Shown: piece after piece, positions 41,129 to 42,065 of the stretch
Position numbering within the stretch: position 1 is the stretch's first letter
How the letters are laid out: every line of letters starts with the position of its first letter
Assembly (NCBI GenBank): GCA_036736205.1
Contig: DAINMX010000027.1
Span: forward strand, 1-42,065
Direction: 5' to 3'
From: XYA12-FULL-58-9 sp001798605
Lineage (GTDB): Bacteria > Myxococcota > XYA12-FULL-58-9
DNA: 42,065 bases
Made by a program: the position numbers and the translations under genes
The notes under the pieces: generated by a model
Told to the model about the DNA's origin: nothing
The model's database searches: none
The model's input: the letters and a program-made list of their open reading frames with translations, nothing else

Positions 41129-42043
41129 GTGCGCTTGGGACTTTGCTGCATATTTCAGGACGAGCCGATCTCGTTTCGGAAAACCACCGCAAAAAGCGCC
41201 AAGGGGCGCGATCTCGGCGCACAAATGCGTATGTACCAGGAGATTGCCGACCACAACGCAGACTCTCTGGGAGAGGCCATCCAATACTGCGCTCACCACT
41301 CTATTGGGTCCTTTCGCGTCAACAGTCAGATTCTGCCCCTGTGTACCCATCCCGAGCTAGGATACGAACCGACGGCAATTGGAGGGGACACGATCGAGCG
41401 CTTTCGTGCAGTTGGCCGATTGGCGAAAGCACACGACATTCGCTTGACGTTTCATCCCGACCAATTTGTTGTCTTGAGCACTCCTCACACCAAGGTGTTG
41501 AGCAGCTCCCTCAAGGAGATCGAATACCATGCAGAGGTGGCCTCTTGGATTGGAGCGGACGTGATCAATATCCATGCGGGTGGCGGTTACGGTGACAAAC
41601 CTGCTGCCCTGGCTCGATTTGTACGAGCGTGGGGAAGATTGTCAGAGCGAGCCCGTGCATTGGTGACGATCGAAAACGACGACCGCGTCTTCACTCCTGC
41701 TGATCTCCTACCGATGTGTCGCGATCTGCAAATCCCGTTGGTCTACGACGTGCATCATCATCGATGTCTAAATGACGGCACGAGCGTTGAACAGGTCACT
41801 GATTGGGCCATGGATACCTGGAACCGGGAGCCACTCTTCCACGTATCGAGTCCCAAGGAGGGCTGGCACGGCAAACAACCCTCGCGTCATCACGACTTCA
41901 TACACATGCGGGACTACCCACGCTTCTGGGAAGGCCTGCATTGCACTGTCGAGGTGGAGGCCAAGGCCAAAGAGGTGGCCATCAAGAAGCTGCAAGAAGC
42001 CCTGCGGGCTAGACGACGAAGACCACAGCAAAAGGGGACCTGA
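41129..42043 (+). CDS. uvsE: UV-damage endonuclease
   Basis: The product is 304 residues from the GTG at 41129, which has AGGGG at 7-base spacing; ATG 41108 is an alternative, and the frame runs back to 40985. The family start RLGLCCIFQ is immediate. Metal-binding residues of the UVDE TIM barrel appear in LTFHPDQFVVLS, INIHAGGGYGDK, TIENDD and YDVHHHRCL, with HDFIHMRDYP near the end. It nicks DNA 5' of UV photoproducts in a repair path that does not need UvrABC. The gene is complete and is divergent from the PilZ gene. Nothing in the sequence shows damage-dependent control. Confidence 0.92.
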   Translation: MRLGLCCIFQDEPISFRKTTAKSAKGRDLGAQMRMYQEIADHNADSLGEAIQYCAHHSIGSFRVNSQILPLCTHPELGYEPTAIGGDTIERFRAVGRLAKAHDIRLTFHPDQFVVLSTPHTKVLSSSLKEIEYHAEVASWIGADVINIHAGGGYGDKPAALARFVRAWGRLSERARALVTIENDDRVFTPADLLPMCRDLQIPLVYDVHHHRCLNDGTSVEQVTDWAMDTWNREPLFHVSSPKEGWHGKQPSRHHDFIHMRDYPRFWEGLHCTVEVEAKAKEVAIKKLQEALRARRRRPQQKGT

Positions 42044-42065
42044 GTGAGACCCGTACCCAATCTAG

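Noticed and set aside
1..42065. CRISPR arrays, rRNA genes, intact tRNA genes, origins of replication
   Set aside because: No regularly spaced repeats, rRNA-like blocks or complete cloverleaf were seen; only the tRNA fragment at 2198 was found.

Overview
The window (about 57-58% G+C by eye) looks like chromosome from a Gram-negative deltaproteobacterial lineage, most likely Myxococcota or a close relative. The pointers are a myxobacterial-style Ser/Thr kinase (catalytic loop HRDVSPQN) with a PEGA tail, several FHA proteins including a double-FHA sigma-54 activator, twin MJ0042-type zinc ribbons on a TPR membrane protein, LPS export genes, and a regulatory PTS cluster beside rpoN. The assignment is inference; no rRNA, intact tRNA or other taxonomic marker is present.

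Layout. (1) Positions 1-3800 are the right edge of an integrative element: the last 28 codons of a tyrosine recombinase, an AbiEi/AbiEii toxin-antitoxin pair behind a promoter-operator, then the 3' half of an initiator tRNA gene (an att-like scar), then a 5'-truncated ISKra4-like transposase. (2) Positions 3800-15210 are all on the minus strand. Read in the direction of transcription they are: double-FHA/TPR protein, xseA, hybrid histidine kinase, small lipoprotein, small membrane protein, xseB, tlyA, zinc-ribbon/TPR protein, TPR lipoprotein, LolA/LolB-like lipoprotein. (3) At 15390-17450 a DsbD-alpha-like lipoprotein gene faces a double-FHA sigma-54 activator. (4) Positions 17547-19822 hold an envelope operon (LpxL-type acyltransferase, LptA-like, LptB), converging on a YfhO-like membrane protein gene. 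(5) Positions 22365-29076 run rpoN, ptsN, hprK, rapZ, EIIA-Man, HPr, EI and an unrecognised 106-residue protein. No sugar permease is visible, so this is a regulatory PTS. (6) Positions 29084-31611 hold a Ser/Thr kinase and a PEGA protein. (7) A zinc-ribbon/DUF2007 gene converges on comEC, and a lytic transglycosylase is divergent from comEC. (8) Positions 36888-40956 form a c-di-GMP block: a tandem-GGDEF protein, an FHA-GGDEF protein and, convergently, a PilZ-TPR protein whose N-terminus is encoded by hexanucleotide repeats. (9) A UV-damage endonuclease gene closes the window.

How it fits together. Most of the DNA is a housekeeping and regulatory backbone (envelope biogenesis, sigma-54/PTS control, FHA/kinase and c-di-GMP signalling, DNA repair). 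Only the left 3.6 kb is clearly mobile. The points most worth following are the AbiE cargo at the tRNA scar, the unknown protein coupled to EI together with an HPr lacking the usual active-site proline, the loss of hpf with a hairpin-rich leader in its place, the c-di-GMP block with its repeat-encoded PilZ N-terminus, and several start codons that sit only a few bases downstream of sigma-70-like -10 boxes (candidate leaderless mRNAs).
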